Source: an uncultured Verrucomicrobiota bacterium (GTDB taxonomy: Bacteria > Verrucomicrobiota > Verrucomicrobiia > Limisphaerales > UBA9464). From it: a stretch of DNA of 51,549 nucleotides. Shown here one piece after another: positions 20,096 to 28,320 of this stretch. Location: contig CAIRNV010000228.1 in NCBI GenBank assembly GCA_903880005.1, forward strand, positions 1-51,549, written 5' to 3'. Position 1 is the first letter of the stretch, and the number at the start of each line of letters is the position of its first letter. The notes under the pieces are model-generated. The model made no database searches and was not told the DNA's origin. It was given only the letters and a program-made list of their open reading frames with translations. The position numbers and the translations under genes were made by a program.

Positions 20096-23000
20096 TCGAG
20101 GTCCACTTCAACGTTGAACGGATCCAGCGCCGCGCTCATCGCCTTCGCCGCCGACTGCCGCCTTGAGGCATCCGCGTTGTGCATCGCCTGCACGTGCGCC
20201 TGCAAACCCGCCTTGCAGCCCGTGTATTGGATCGGAAGCGTCACGCTCCCGTTGTACGTCCCGAACGCCTTCACATGGTCCGCCTCATGCGGCTTGATCT
20301 TGCCTTGGATCGCGCTCGACACCTCCCTTTGCTGGCACGCCGTCAGCCCCGGCGGCACCTCCGGCAATGTCACGCGGCACGTCACCCCATAGTCAATCCG
20401 CAGCGCACCCGTCACCTGCAGGCACTCCCCCTTCGCGCACCCGTCGCAGTCCTTCGTCGGCACCGCCCGCAGCCCCATCGTGCGTCCCACGCCCCCGTCG
20501 AACGTCGCCTCCGTCCTCCCCTCGAACATCACCCCGCCGCCGCGCGCACTAGCCCTTGTCTCCGGCCCGCGCGTCGAGAAGTCCGGCAGCGCCAACGGTT
20601 GCGACATCTTCGCCCCCTCCCGTTCCGCCGCTTGCTCCTCCGACGTGCCCCCCGCCTTGCCAACCGTTCCGGCACCCGTCGGACCTGCCTTCTCCTCCTT
20701 CTCACTCCCCTTCGCACCTTCACCAGCCCCAGCCTTTGCCCCCGGCACGGCCGCCGTGGCCGACGCGTCCGCCTTCATCTGGACGACCACGCCCTCGCCC
20801 CCGCCCCGCCTCTGCTGCAACACGTGCACCAATTCATGCGATAACAACTCGCGCCCGGCCGACGTCTCCGGCGCGTATCGCCCATGCCCAAAGACGATCG
20901 ACTCCCCAACCGTGTACGCCTGCGCGCCCAGCGCCGCAGCGCTCTCCCCGGCCATCCCGTCCCGGTGCACCCGCACCGTCCCAAGGCTCGCCCCCGTTTG
21001 GGCCTCGAAGAACTGACGCACCGCCCCGCCCAGCGGCTCGCCCACCCCTCCCTTCCCGTGGACAAAGGCTCCTACCTTGCCAGCCCCACCGCCCCCCGGG
21101 GACACCTCCTTCCTCTGCACCAAGGCCCCCGGCCGAGGCCCCGCTGCCTCGCCCGGCCCAAAGAAGGCCCCGCCGCCTCCCCCCCCCTTGCCCGCCACCC
21201 TTGCCCCTCCCTTCGCCCTCCGGCGAAGCCTTCCATATCGCGTCGTGCTCATCTTGTTGTCTGGATTCGTAATGTATTCGCCAACCTTGCCTACCATCCC
21301 GGTCTCAGGGTTAACCTCGGGGATCTCCACAGGGTTTAGCACAGTTAAATCCTCCTTAGTGCCTTCTCCCTTTTTCCATTCGCCACCCTTAAGCTTCCAA
21401 TGCTCGACTGTGCAATGAAGCCCCCTACAGACCTCCTTTTCCTTTTCAAGGACTTTTGTGATTTCGTTGTTGTAGGCAGTATTTTCGTCTCGACCTTTAG
21501 GTAACTTGGTAATCACCGACCCGAACTCGGATTTGTGGTCGCCAACAGGGTGGACAATGTAGTCAAACACCATATTGCTATTGAAGCGCATTTTCAGCTT
21601 CGATTCAACGAGATCCTCGTGGTTGTGGTTGCCGCTTATCGACAGTGGCGTCATGTTGTCCAAGGCCCCCTTGCCATGTAGTTTTTGGCTCAGCAAATGA
21701 CCCTTGACGTAGTATGAAGTCCCGCCATTCCTCCTTTTGGCGAGCAAATCATAGTGACTATTGTTTCGAGCAGGATTTTGGCCAGATCCCTTTGGCTTTT
21801 TCCACCACCCTGTCGCCGTCATGCGGGTTCCGAATGGGTTCTCTGGTCCCCAATCCACCTTTCTTTCAGGCTTTTTACCCTTTTTGAATAGCTTGGCAAG
21901 CTCTTGCGTCATCTTGTTGATAGCTGCCACAACAGCTGACTTGTTAGCCCCTGAACTCGCTTTAGCTGACTTGTTAGCCCCTGAACTCGCTTTAGCTGAC
22001 TTGTTAGCCCCTGAACTCGCTTTAGCTAAGATTTCTTTCCGCGTTTTCTCAGCAGCCTCAATCCCTTCTGTCTTCTTAGTGTCGTCCTTGTATTCTTCCT
22101 TTATCTCATTAAGGAATTCCTCCACCTTGACCTCCTTGCTCCTCATGAAGAGCTGCGGGTTGTCATTGCTTCCCTTGAGGAAGAGGTTGTGGCGGCTGTT
22201 GTCTTCGGCGGTAAAGCCAAACATTTCATTCTTCCACCACGGGGCGTTCGGGTCGTCGGCCTTGCCGCCAGTTCCGAAGAGCTTGTCAAAGATCGCGAAG
22301 GCGGTATCGACGGCCTTGTTGACGAGCCATGAGAGTGCCTTGTCCACGAGGGCTTGGACCTTGACGAGGATCTCGCCGACCTTCTTGCCGACGCCGCCGA
22401 GGTTGACCTGGTTGGCGAGGAACCCGATGACGACGGGCATGGCGCCGTGGAGGGCGTTCTCGAGGGCGTTGGCGGCGCGGCTGATGTTGCCCTGGGCGAT
22501 CTCGACGACGCCCTCGACGAAGGAATTGACGATGCGAAGCATCTCGGCGAGGTAGCGAACGAAGGATTGGATGGCGCTGTAGATGGCGATGGCGCTGTTG
22601 ACGACGGCCATGATGCCGGAGGGGTCGAGCATGCTGAGGAGTTTGGTGACCATCGCATTGATGATCTTCTCCATGATCCAGTTCTTGACGGAGTCGAGGA
22701 CGGTTTCCCAGAGGTTGGAGAGCTGTTCCTGGATCTTGTCCCAGATGGCGGCGACGCCGCGCTCCTGGACGTCCTTGATGAAGGTCCAGATGCCCTCGAG
22801 CTTGTCGATCATGCCGCGGATGCGCTGGACGCGCTGGGGGCCAATGCGCGGGTGTTCGGCGAGCTTCTCCCAGATTTTTTCCATGGTGATGCCAAGGACG
22901 GCGAGGACCCATCCGATGACGCCGCGGAGGGAGAAGTCGGAGAGCGTGGGGACGCCGGCGTCCTTGAGCTCGCTCATGAGCCATTCCGTGACGCCGTGGA

Positions 23001-26000
23001 GGAGGTGGGAAAGGATGTTGTCGAAGAACTGGATGAAGCCCTGCTTGATGGAGCGGAGGAGGTTCTTGAGGAAGGCGACGGGGTCGGCCTTGATAAGGTG
23101 GAATGCGGTGGCGGCGTTGGCCATGATGCGGCCGACGAGTTCGATGGGGAACTTCATGACCTGCAGCACGACGTCCACCACGATCTTGATGATCTCGATG
23201 ACGAACGCGACGAGCCGGGCCAAGGGCTTTCCGAAGGTGGCGAGGATGCGCTTGAAGGCGTCGATGGGGTGGAGGATGTCGCGCAGGCTGAAGGAGTTCC
23301 AAAGGCCGATGAAGAGGGCGATGATGGCGTCGGGCGTCATGTTGAGCTGATCGACCGCCGTCTGGATCCGTCCGGTGGCCTTGTCGATCGCGCCGGACTC
23401 CTTCATCTGCTTGAACTGTTCCTCGCCGCCGTCCATGAGGGTCATGAAGCCGCGGATGAGGTTCTCGACGGTTGCGGGGACCTTCTCATGGGTGAAGGGG
23501 TCCTCGCCAAGGATCACGGTGAGGAGGGTGTAGCCCGTGACGGACTTTGCGTGGTCCCGGAGCCTTCGGAGCAAGGCATCCTTGACGACCCGAAGGATTT
23601 CGATCGCGACCTCCTTGATGTAGCCGGTCACGAGGGTCACGGGCTCACGGAAGATGGCATAGACCTTCTCGAAGGTCGCCACGGGCGAGGCGAGGGACTC
23701 GATGGAGACCATGTCCCATGCCTTCGAGAAGCCCGCCCGGAACATTTGGTACGCCGTGGAAAAGACGGCGATCCCCCGGTCGATGTAGGCGGCGATCCGC
23801 CGGAACGTGCCCGTCTCCTCCAGCTTCGCCTTCTGCTCCTCGCCCTCCTCGGACGCGGAAAGCACGGCGTTGAGGATGTTGGTTCCATTCCGGGGAACCG
23901 GGGTGTTGGTGACCGGCTCGTATCCGAGGGCCACGCAAAGCAGCGGATATAGCCTCGGGATGTGGCTTCGCACGAAGTCGGACACGGCAGACAACGCCAT
24001 GCGCTTCAAGGTCGCGAGGAAGTCTGCCGCCGCGGACGTGACGAAGCCCTTGATCGCCGAGAGGGCCCGCGAAAGGAGGCCTTCTAGCTTCCGGAAAAGA
24101 GCCTCGGGATCCTTCATGGACTCGAGCCCAAGGCCGGCCCAGAAGTCATGGACATCCTCCATCACGCCCGCCGCCATGGCGGACATGTCCGCGATGCGCG
24201 CGTCGAGGTAGCCCTCGATCACCGGCCTTGCCCCCGCCGAGTCGATCACCACCCTGAACACGGCCCCGAGCGGAATCATGTCCAGCGCCGCCTCAAGCAG
24301 GTTGTGGCCGTTCCGTTCCATCGCCTCCCCGGTGACGGGGTCTTTGGCCAGGACGAAGGAGAGCATCGTGTACCCGGGCAGGGCGCGGACGAAGTCCCGG
24401 GCCTTCCCAAGAAGGAACTTCTTCGCATGGTCCAAGCCCTTCTCGATGACGCTGGCCATGTCCGATATCGCGCCGGACACGGATTTCCATGCGTCGCCGA
24501 ACCATGAACGCTGGACGACTGCACCGGGCCGGGCGACAGCAATGGGCGGGCCTCGGCCCGATTCCCAAGCGCCCGGCGTACCGTCGTGCGACGCGACCCT
24601 CGAAACGGTCCCCGGGCTTCTGGTGGCCACCGGAGCCGCAACGCGCTCCATCGTGGGTGCCGCCTCGTCCATGCCGCGCCCGGCGACATCGACGGCGCGC
24701 AGGACACGGGAGGGGTCGAGTTGACGGTCGATGTGGCGGGCGACCTCGGCGCGGGATTCATCCTCGCGCTTGTCCTTGTCCGCCCCTTCCTGGCCCGGTT
24801 CGCGGTCGAGGCGTTTCACTGGGTCCGGGGCGGGGACGACCGCTGCGGGAACATGGGTCGCCGCCTGGGTCGGCAACGCGGACTTCTGGACCCCGGGCAT
24901 CTCGGCTGCTTGCGTCCGCGTGTTTACGTGGAAGGCCTCATGGCGCAATTCCCCCAACGTCATGGGTTCAACCTCCTCATGCGCCCCGGCACCTTTTCCG
25001 TCTTGAGCGAGTGCCTTGGGATTGAAAAACGCCGCCCATGCCGATCGCTTGCGTGTGTGGACGGCAATTTCCCCGCCTCGCTGCCCAACCCCGGCGGCGT
25101 CGCCCTCGACGGTCGTGATGTCGGCGTCCGGTCCTTGCCCGGAGGTTTTGCCCACGATGGCAAGCCGTGCTTCCTCGCCATGGACGGCGACGTCGCCTTG
25201 CCTTGGGGCATGGTCCGGCGGATAGGCGGCCTCGGAAGGCAACCGTGTCGCATCCGGGGACCATGGTGGCATGGGCACGCCTCCCCGTTTGAGCGCCCAG
25301 AAGACCAAGGCTCCCGACCATCCCGGAAGCGTGGCTCCGCCCACCGCGTCCGACTCTTGCTCCTTGCCGGCCGACGTCTCCTCCGTCGGTGCTTGGGTGA
25401 TTGTCTCCTCTAAAATCGTCCCCGGAACCCGGGCGCTTGCCGGTGGTGCCGACACCAACTTGTCGGCCCCCATGGCCTCCTTGAAGTAGCCATGCAAATC
25501 ACGCCACCCGGAGCGCTTGCCATCCGGCCCGCGAACGCCTGCGTGAACCTTCCCGCGTTCCCCCATGGCGGCATCGGCCACCGGCTTGAAGGACGCATCC
25601 GCCCGGGCATCCATCGCTCGCCTGCACTGGATGGGCGTCGTGCTGCGATGGTCCTTGCTTGGAGCATGGGAGCCTCCCCCCGGCGCGCTCGCCTTGCTTC
25701 GGGCCACCACAGGGCTCGCTCCCTGTTGGATGGTATGGGTCAACTCATGGGCAAGAAGAGTTCGTCCCCCCAACGAATCCGGGTCGTAACGTCCGCTGTT
25801 GAAATAGATGTCGCCGCCATGGGTGAACGCCTGCGCTTGGATGGACCTTGCCATGGTTTGCGCGCCCGCGTCGGTGTGGATACGCACGCCGCCAAAGTCG
25901 CTTTGGAAACGGCTCTCCATGAAGGCGCGCGTCTCGTGCGGCAGCTCGTTGCCCGAACCCTTGCTTTGCTGGAGTTGTGATTCAAAGCCTGCCGGGGTCT

Positions 26001-26598
26001 CCGGCGGCCCCCGTGCTGACCTTTGCACCATTCGCGGAGGACGTCCCGTGCAGGCGTGCCGCAGGACCCTGCCATCGCCGGGCCACGCACTGCGGGCGAT
26101 CCCGTCGCGCCCATTCCCATGGGGCCTCGCCCCGGCGTCGCCATGGGATGCCGTCCATTCACGCGCGCAAGGCACATCATGCTGCACGGAAGGGGCACCC
26201 GGCTCGCGCATCAGGTCCACCTGCCCCTCGTCCGCAGGGCTTTCCGCGTCGGCCTCGCGCTGCAATTGCCCGTGGGCGGGGGAAATCCGCTTGGCCTCGA
26301 CACCGGTTGCCGGGGTCGTCATCGGCCCTGGCATCTGCATCACGCGTTCCGCAGTGGCTTCAGCCTCCCGTTCATGCGGGTCGTCGGGCTTGCTGACCTC
26401 GAGTCGAGCCTGGATGAAGGGCCGCATGGGGCGGAAGAAAGACCCTCGCTCCTCGCTCCTCGACACGAACGCATGCCGCGCCTCCTGCCGCGTCTCCTGT
26501 CGGGGAGCGGTCGCGTGATGGATCGTTTTTTCAGCGGTGGCACTCACGATGTGTTGCCCCCGGCCCCGGGCCGTTGCGAATGGACCGGCGCCAAGCAT
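20068..26598 (-). CDS. Giant eCIS-associated DUF4157 protein: N-terminal DUF4157 core, degenerate CHAP-like region, long helical repeats, embedded DNA/RNA nuclease-like domain, second DUF4157 core, C-terminal HExxH domain
   Basis: HELTHTIQQ with upstream FGGVRIHTD..A; GWSGALVFWALKRGG...GDVAV; ..YYVKGHLLSQKLHGKGALDNMTPLSISGNHNHEDLVE; second LGTVRVHRD...HELVHVLQQ; IKPHEADHVKAFGTYNG. Start at 26598 (MLGAGPF...) just after the preceding gene's stop; track start is 26709. Confidence 0.9.
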   Translation of the reverse strand: MLGAGPFATARGRGQHIVSATAEKTIHHATAPRQETRQEARHAFVSRSEERGSFFRPMRPFIQARLEVSKPDDPHEREAEATAERVMQMPGPMTTPATGVEAKRISPAHGQLQREADAESPADEGQVDLMREPGAPSVQHDVPCAREWTASHGDAGARPHGNGRDGIARSAWPGDGRVLRHACTGRPPRMVQRSARGPPETPAGFESQLQQSKGSGNELPHETRAFMESRFQSDFGGVRIHTDAGAQTMARSIQAQAFTHGGDIYFNSGRYDPDSLGGRTLLAHELTHTIQQGASPVVARSKASAPGGGSHAPSKDHRSTTPIQCRRAMDARADASFKPVADAAMGERGKVHAGVRGPDGKRSGWRDLHGYFKEAMGADKLVSAPPASARVPGTILEETITQAPTEETSAGKEQESDAVGGATLPGWSGALVFWALKRGGVPMPPWSPDATRLPSEAAYPPDHAPRQGDVAVHGEEARLAIVGKTSGQGPDADITTVEGDAAGVGQRGGEIAVHTRKRSAWAAFFNPKALAQDGKGAGAHEEVEPMTLGELRHEAFHVNTRTQAAEMPGVQKSALPTQAATHVPAAVVPAPDPVKRLDREPGQEGADKDKREDESRAEVARHIDRQLDPSRVLRAVDVAGRGMDEAAPTMERVAAPVATRSPGTVSRVASHDGTPGAWESGRGPPIAVARPGAVVQRSWFGDAWKSVSGAISDMASVIEKGLDHAKKFLLGKARDFVRALPGYTMLSFVLAKDPVTGEAMERNGHNLLEAALDMIPLGAVFRVVIDSAGARPVIEGYLDARIADMSAMAAGVMEDVHDFWAGLGLESMKDPEALFRKLEGLLSRALSAIKGFVTSAAADFLATLKRMALSAVSDFVRSHIPRLYPLLCVALGYEPVTNTPVPRNGTNILNAVLSASEEGEEQKAKLEETGTFRRIAAYIDRGIAVFSTAYQMFRAGFSKAWDMVSIESLASPVATFEKVYAIFREPVTLVTGYIKEVAIEILRVVKDALLRRLRDHAKSVTGYTLLTVILGEDPFTHEKVPATVENLIRGFMTLMDGGEEQFKQMKESGAIDKATGRIQTAVDQLNMTPDAIIALFIGLWNSFSLRDILHPIDAFKRILATFGKPLARLVAFVIEIIKIVVDVVLQVMKFPIELVGRIMANAATAFHLIKADPVAFLKNLLRSIKQGFIQFFDNILSHLLHGVTEWLMSELKDAGVPTLSDFSLRGVIGWVLAVLGITMEKIWEKLAEHPRIGPQRVQRIRGMIDKLEGIWTFIKDVQERGVAAIWDKIQEQLSNLWETVLDSVKNWIMEKIINAMVTKLLSMLDPSGIMAVVNSAIAIYSAIQSFVRYLAEMLRIVNSFVEGVVEIAQGNISRAANALENALHGAMPVVIGFLANQVNLGGVGKKVGEILVKVQALVDKALSWLVNKAVDTAFAIFDKLFGTGGKADDPNAPWWKNEMFGFTAEDNSRHNLFLKGSNDNPQLFMRSKEVKVEEFLNEIKEEYKDDTKKTEGIEAAEKTRKEILAKASSGANKSAKASSGANKSAKASSGANKSAVVAAINKMTQELAKLFKKGKKPERKVDWGPENPFGTRMTATGWWKKPKGSGQNPARNNSHYDLLAKRRNGGTSYYVKGHLLSQKLHGKGALDNMTPLSISGNHNHEDLVESKLKMRFNSNMVFDYIVHPVGDHKSEFGSVITKLPKGRDENTAYNNEITKVLEKEKEVCRGLHCTVEHWKLKGGEWKKGEGTKEDLTVLNPVEIPEVNPETGMVGKVGEYITNPDNKMSTTRYGRLRRRAKGGARVAGKGGGGGGAFFGPGEAAGPRPGALVQRKEVSPGGGGAGKVGAFVHGKGGVGEPLGGAVRQFFEAQTGASLGTVRVHRDGMAGESAAALGAQAYTVGESIVFGHGRYAPETSAGRELLSHELVHVLQQRRGGGEGVVVQMKADASATAAVPGAKAGAGEGAKGSEKEEKAGPTGAGTVGKAGGTSEEQAAEREGAKMSQPLALPDFSTRGPETRASARGGGVMFEGRTEATFDGGVGRTMGLRAVPTKDCDGCAKGECLQVTGALRIDYGVTCRVTLPEVPPGLTACQQREVSSAIQGKIKPHEADHVKAFGTYNGSVTLPIQYTGCKAGLQAHVQAMHNADASRRQSAAKAMSAALDPFNVEVDLDCEDEPPKK
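21935..22024 (-). repeat. Perfect 3 x 30-bp in-frame tandem repeat encoding (AKASSGANKS)x3
   Basis: Unit gctgacttgttagcccctgaactcgcttta repeated three times without mismatch. Confidence 0.97.
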
Positions 26599-26620
26599 GG
26601 TGCTGATGGCAAGGCCCCGT

Positions 26621-28282
26621 TCATGACCAATCCGTATAAAGGAACCCGGGCATCCACGGCAAGCGTGTGATCGATATAGGCCATGGCAAACGGTCCATGA
26701 GCACGTCAAAGGCGTTCCTGCTCAAGGCAAGCCGCCAATCCGCCCCGGACCGTCTCAGCAATCCGGGCCGTTGCAGGAAGGTCGCGCGGAGCCCCGCTGG
26801 CGATGTGTTCCCAAGCACCCCCCAGTTCGCAATGACCGCCTCCAGCAACCCGTCCCCCTCCTCCCGTTGCTCCGGGGTCAGCATGTGCTCCGGACCCATG
26901 GGCGTTTCGACCGGCACCCCGCAGAGCACCTTGCCCAGAACACACTCCCACTCCGCGCAAGCGTCCCCCCCAAAGGCAAGGTAATGAATCAAGGCAAGGC
27001 TCCTGGGCACGTCCGTGACCCGGTCGCCCTCCGCAAGGCCCAGCCGTTCCAAAAGCCGCGGCAGGTACAATCCCACAATCACCATGCCCGCGTCCTGGAT
27101 GTAGATGCCGTCGGTTTCCCCTCCCCTGCGCCTTGCAATCCCATGGGGCTTCCCCCGTTCTTGCGTGGGCTCCCAAACGACATCCGGTGCGCCCCATTTT
27201 TCCCCCTTCGCCCCATCGGGTTCTTGCCTCGGTTCGGCCAACCCGACCAGATCATCCTGGTTGTCGCCTTGTCCGACGACGTAACCCGGCTCGATGGCAG
27301 GAGAGGCGCCGGGACCCCGTTGGGCGTCGCCCACGTCACGCTTGTCGGGAGCAACATCCGCAGGCGGCGACACTTCATCCGGAAGGCGAGCCGTGCCCAA
27401 TGCCGGGGCATCGCCTTCGTTGCCGAGATGTCGTTGTGGCTGCCTGGTCTTGCCGTCTCCAACCGTCGGGAACCTTCCCCCGGGAAAGGGGGGTAGGCTC
27501 GTGGCGGGAAACACGTTTGCCATGCCCAATTGAGCCGTCCATGCCGTCCATGCGTCCCGATCGTCCTCATGGCCCGTGGCCATGATCGCCGACATCAACC
27601 CGGGAAGGCATGCCTGCATCCTTCGCCTGTCCATGGATGCGCCTGGATCGGTCTCGACCCATGCCCTGACATGTTGCATCCAACCGATGCGCCATGTCCT
27701 CCCCCGGAGCCGCGGCAACACATGGCCTAATGCCTCGTCCAAGAAATCCCGGGCCAGCCTTTCGCGTGCACCCTGACCCTGCAACACCTCCTGCAACGCC
27801 GTCATCCCATCGTCGTCGATGTCCTGCAAGGCCTTGCATGCACGGGCCCTCCATTCGGAATCGCCGCTGGCGGTCCACGGAAGACATCCCGTGGCAAGGT
27901 AATGAAGGACCTCGTCCATCACGGCGGCCTGCACCGGCAACCAGACCCTCATGGCATCGCCTGCACCGTCCCGATCCAAAGCCTCCAGCCCGAGGAAAAC
28001 CTCCTCGCCGACGGCTTGTGCCAACTCCAATCCTATCCCCGCCTCGCCTTGCACCGTCACGGACAAATTCACCGCGATTCGCTCCACCACGAGGATCCGG
28101 CCTTCGGGGCCGCTCCATCGGTCCAGAGCACGCTCCAGCTCTGATGCCAAAACCCCGCGGCACCAGTCCTCCAGATGGGCGCGCACGGCCAGCGCGTCGC
28201 CGGGCGCGGACCATTCCACGTCAACCCGTTGCCTTAGGATTTGATGCTTCACGCGTTGCCCTCCTGCATGGGCTTGGTTCAT
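26621..28282 (-). CDS. Contractile injection system tape-measure family protein
   Basis: N-terminal HQILRQRVDVEW..LERALDRWSGPEGRILVVERIAVNLSV and C-terminal QDAGMVIVGLYLPRLLERLGL...LNxxLCG-like ECVLGKVLCGVPVE...NWGVLGNTSPAGLRATFLQRPG...DRLPWPISITRLPWMPGFLYTDW match the family pattern I recall. Confidence 0.85.
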   Translation of the reverse strand: MNQAHAGGQRVKHQILRQRVDVEWSAPGDALAVRAHLEDWCRGVLASELERALDRWSGPEGRILVVERIAVNLSVTVQGEAGIGLELAQAVGEEVFLGLEALDRDGAGDAMRVWLPVQAAVMDEVLHYLATGCLPWTASGDSEWRARACKALQDIDDDGMTALQEVLQGQGARERLARDFLDEALGHVLPRLRGRTWRIGWMQHVRAWVETDPGASMDRRRMQACLPGLMSAIMATGHEDDRDAWTAWTAQLGMANVFPATSLPPFPGGRFPTVGDGKTRQPQRHLGNEGDAPALGTARLPDEVSPPADVAPDKRDVGDAQRGPGASPAIEPGYVVGQGDNQDDLVGLAEPRQEPDGAKGEKWGAPDVVWEPTQERGKPHGIARRRGGETDGIYIQDAGMVIVGLYLPRLLERLGLAEGDRVTDVPRSLALIHYLAFGGDACAEWECVLGKVLCGVPVETPMGPEHMLTPEQREEGDGLLEAVIANWGVLGNTSPAGLRATFLQRPGLLRRSGADWRLALSRNAFDVLMDRLPWPISITRLPWMPGFLYTDWS

Positions 28283-28320
28283 GATGGAAAGTGGCCTGCA
28301 AGGGGCCGTGGGCTGGTGTT

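Noticed and set aside
21935-22024. Possible CRISPR array
   Set aside because: Three direct contiguous 30-bp units without spacers, in frame within a CDS.
22354-23952. Plus-strand 532-aa Asp/Glu/Leu-rich ORF
   Set aside because: Antisense to the helical region of the DUF4157 protein; composition is that of mirrored Val/Ile/Leu-rich codons, no recognisable domain.
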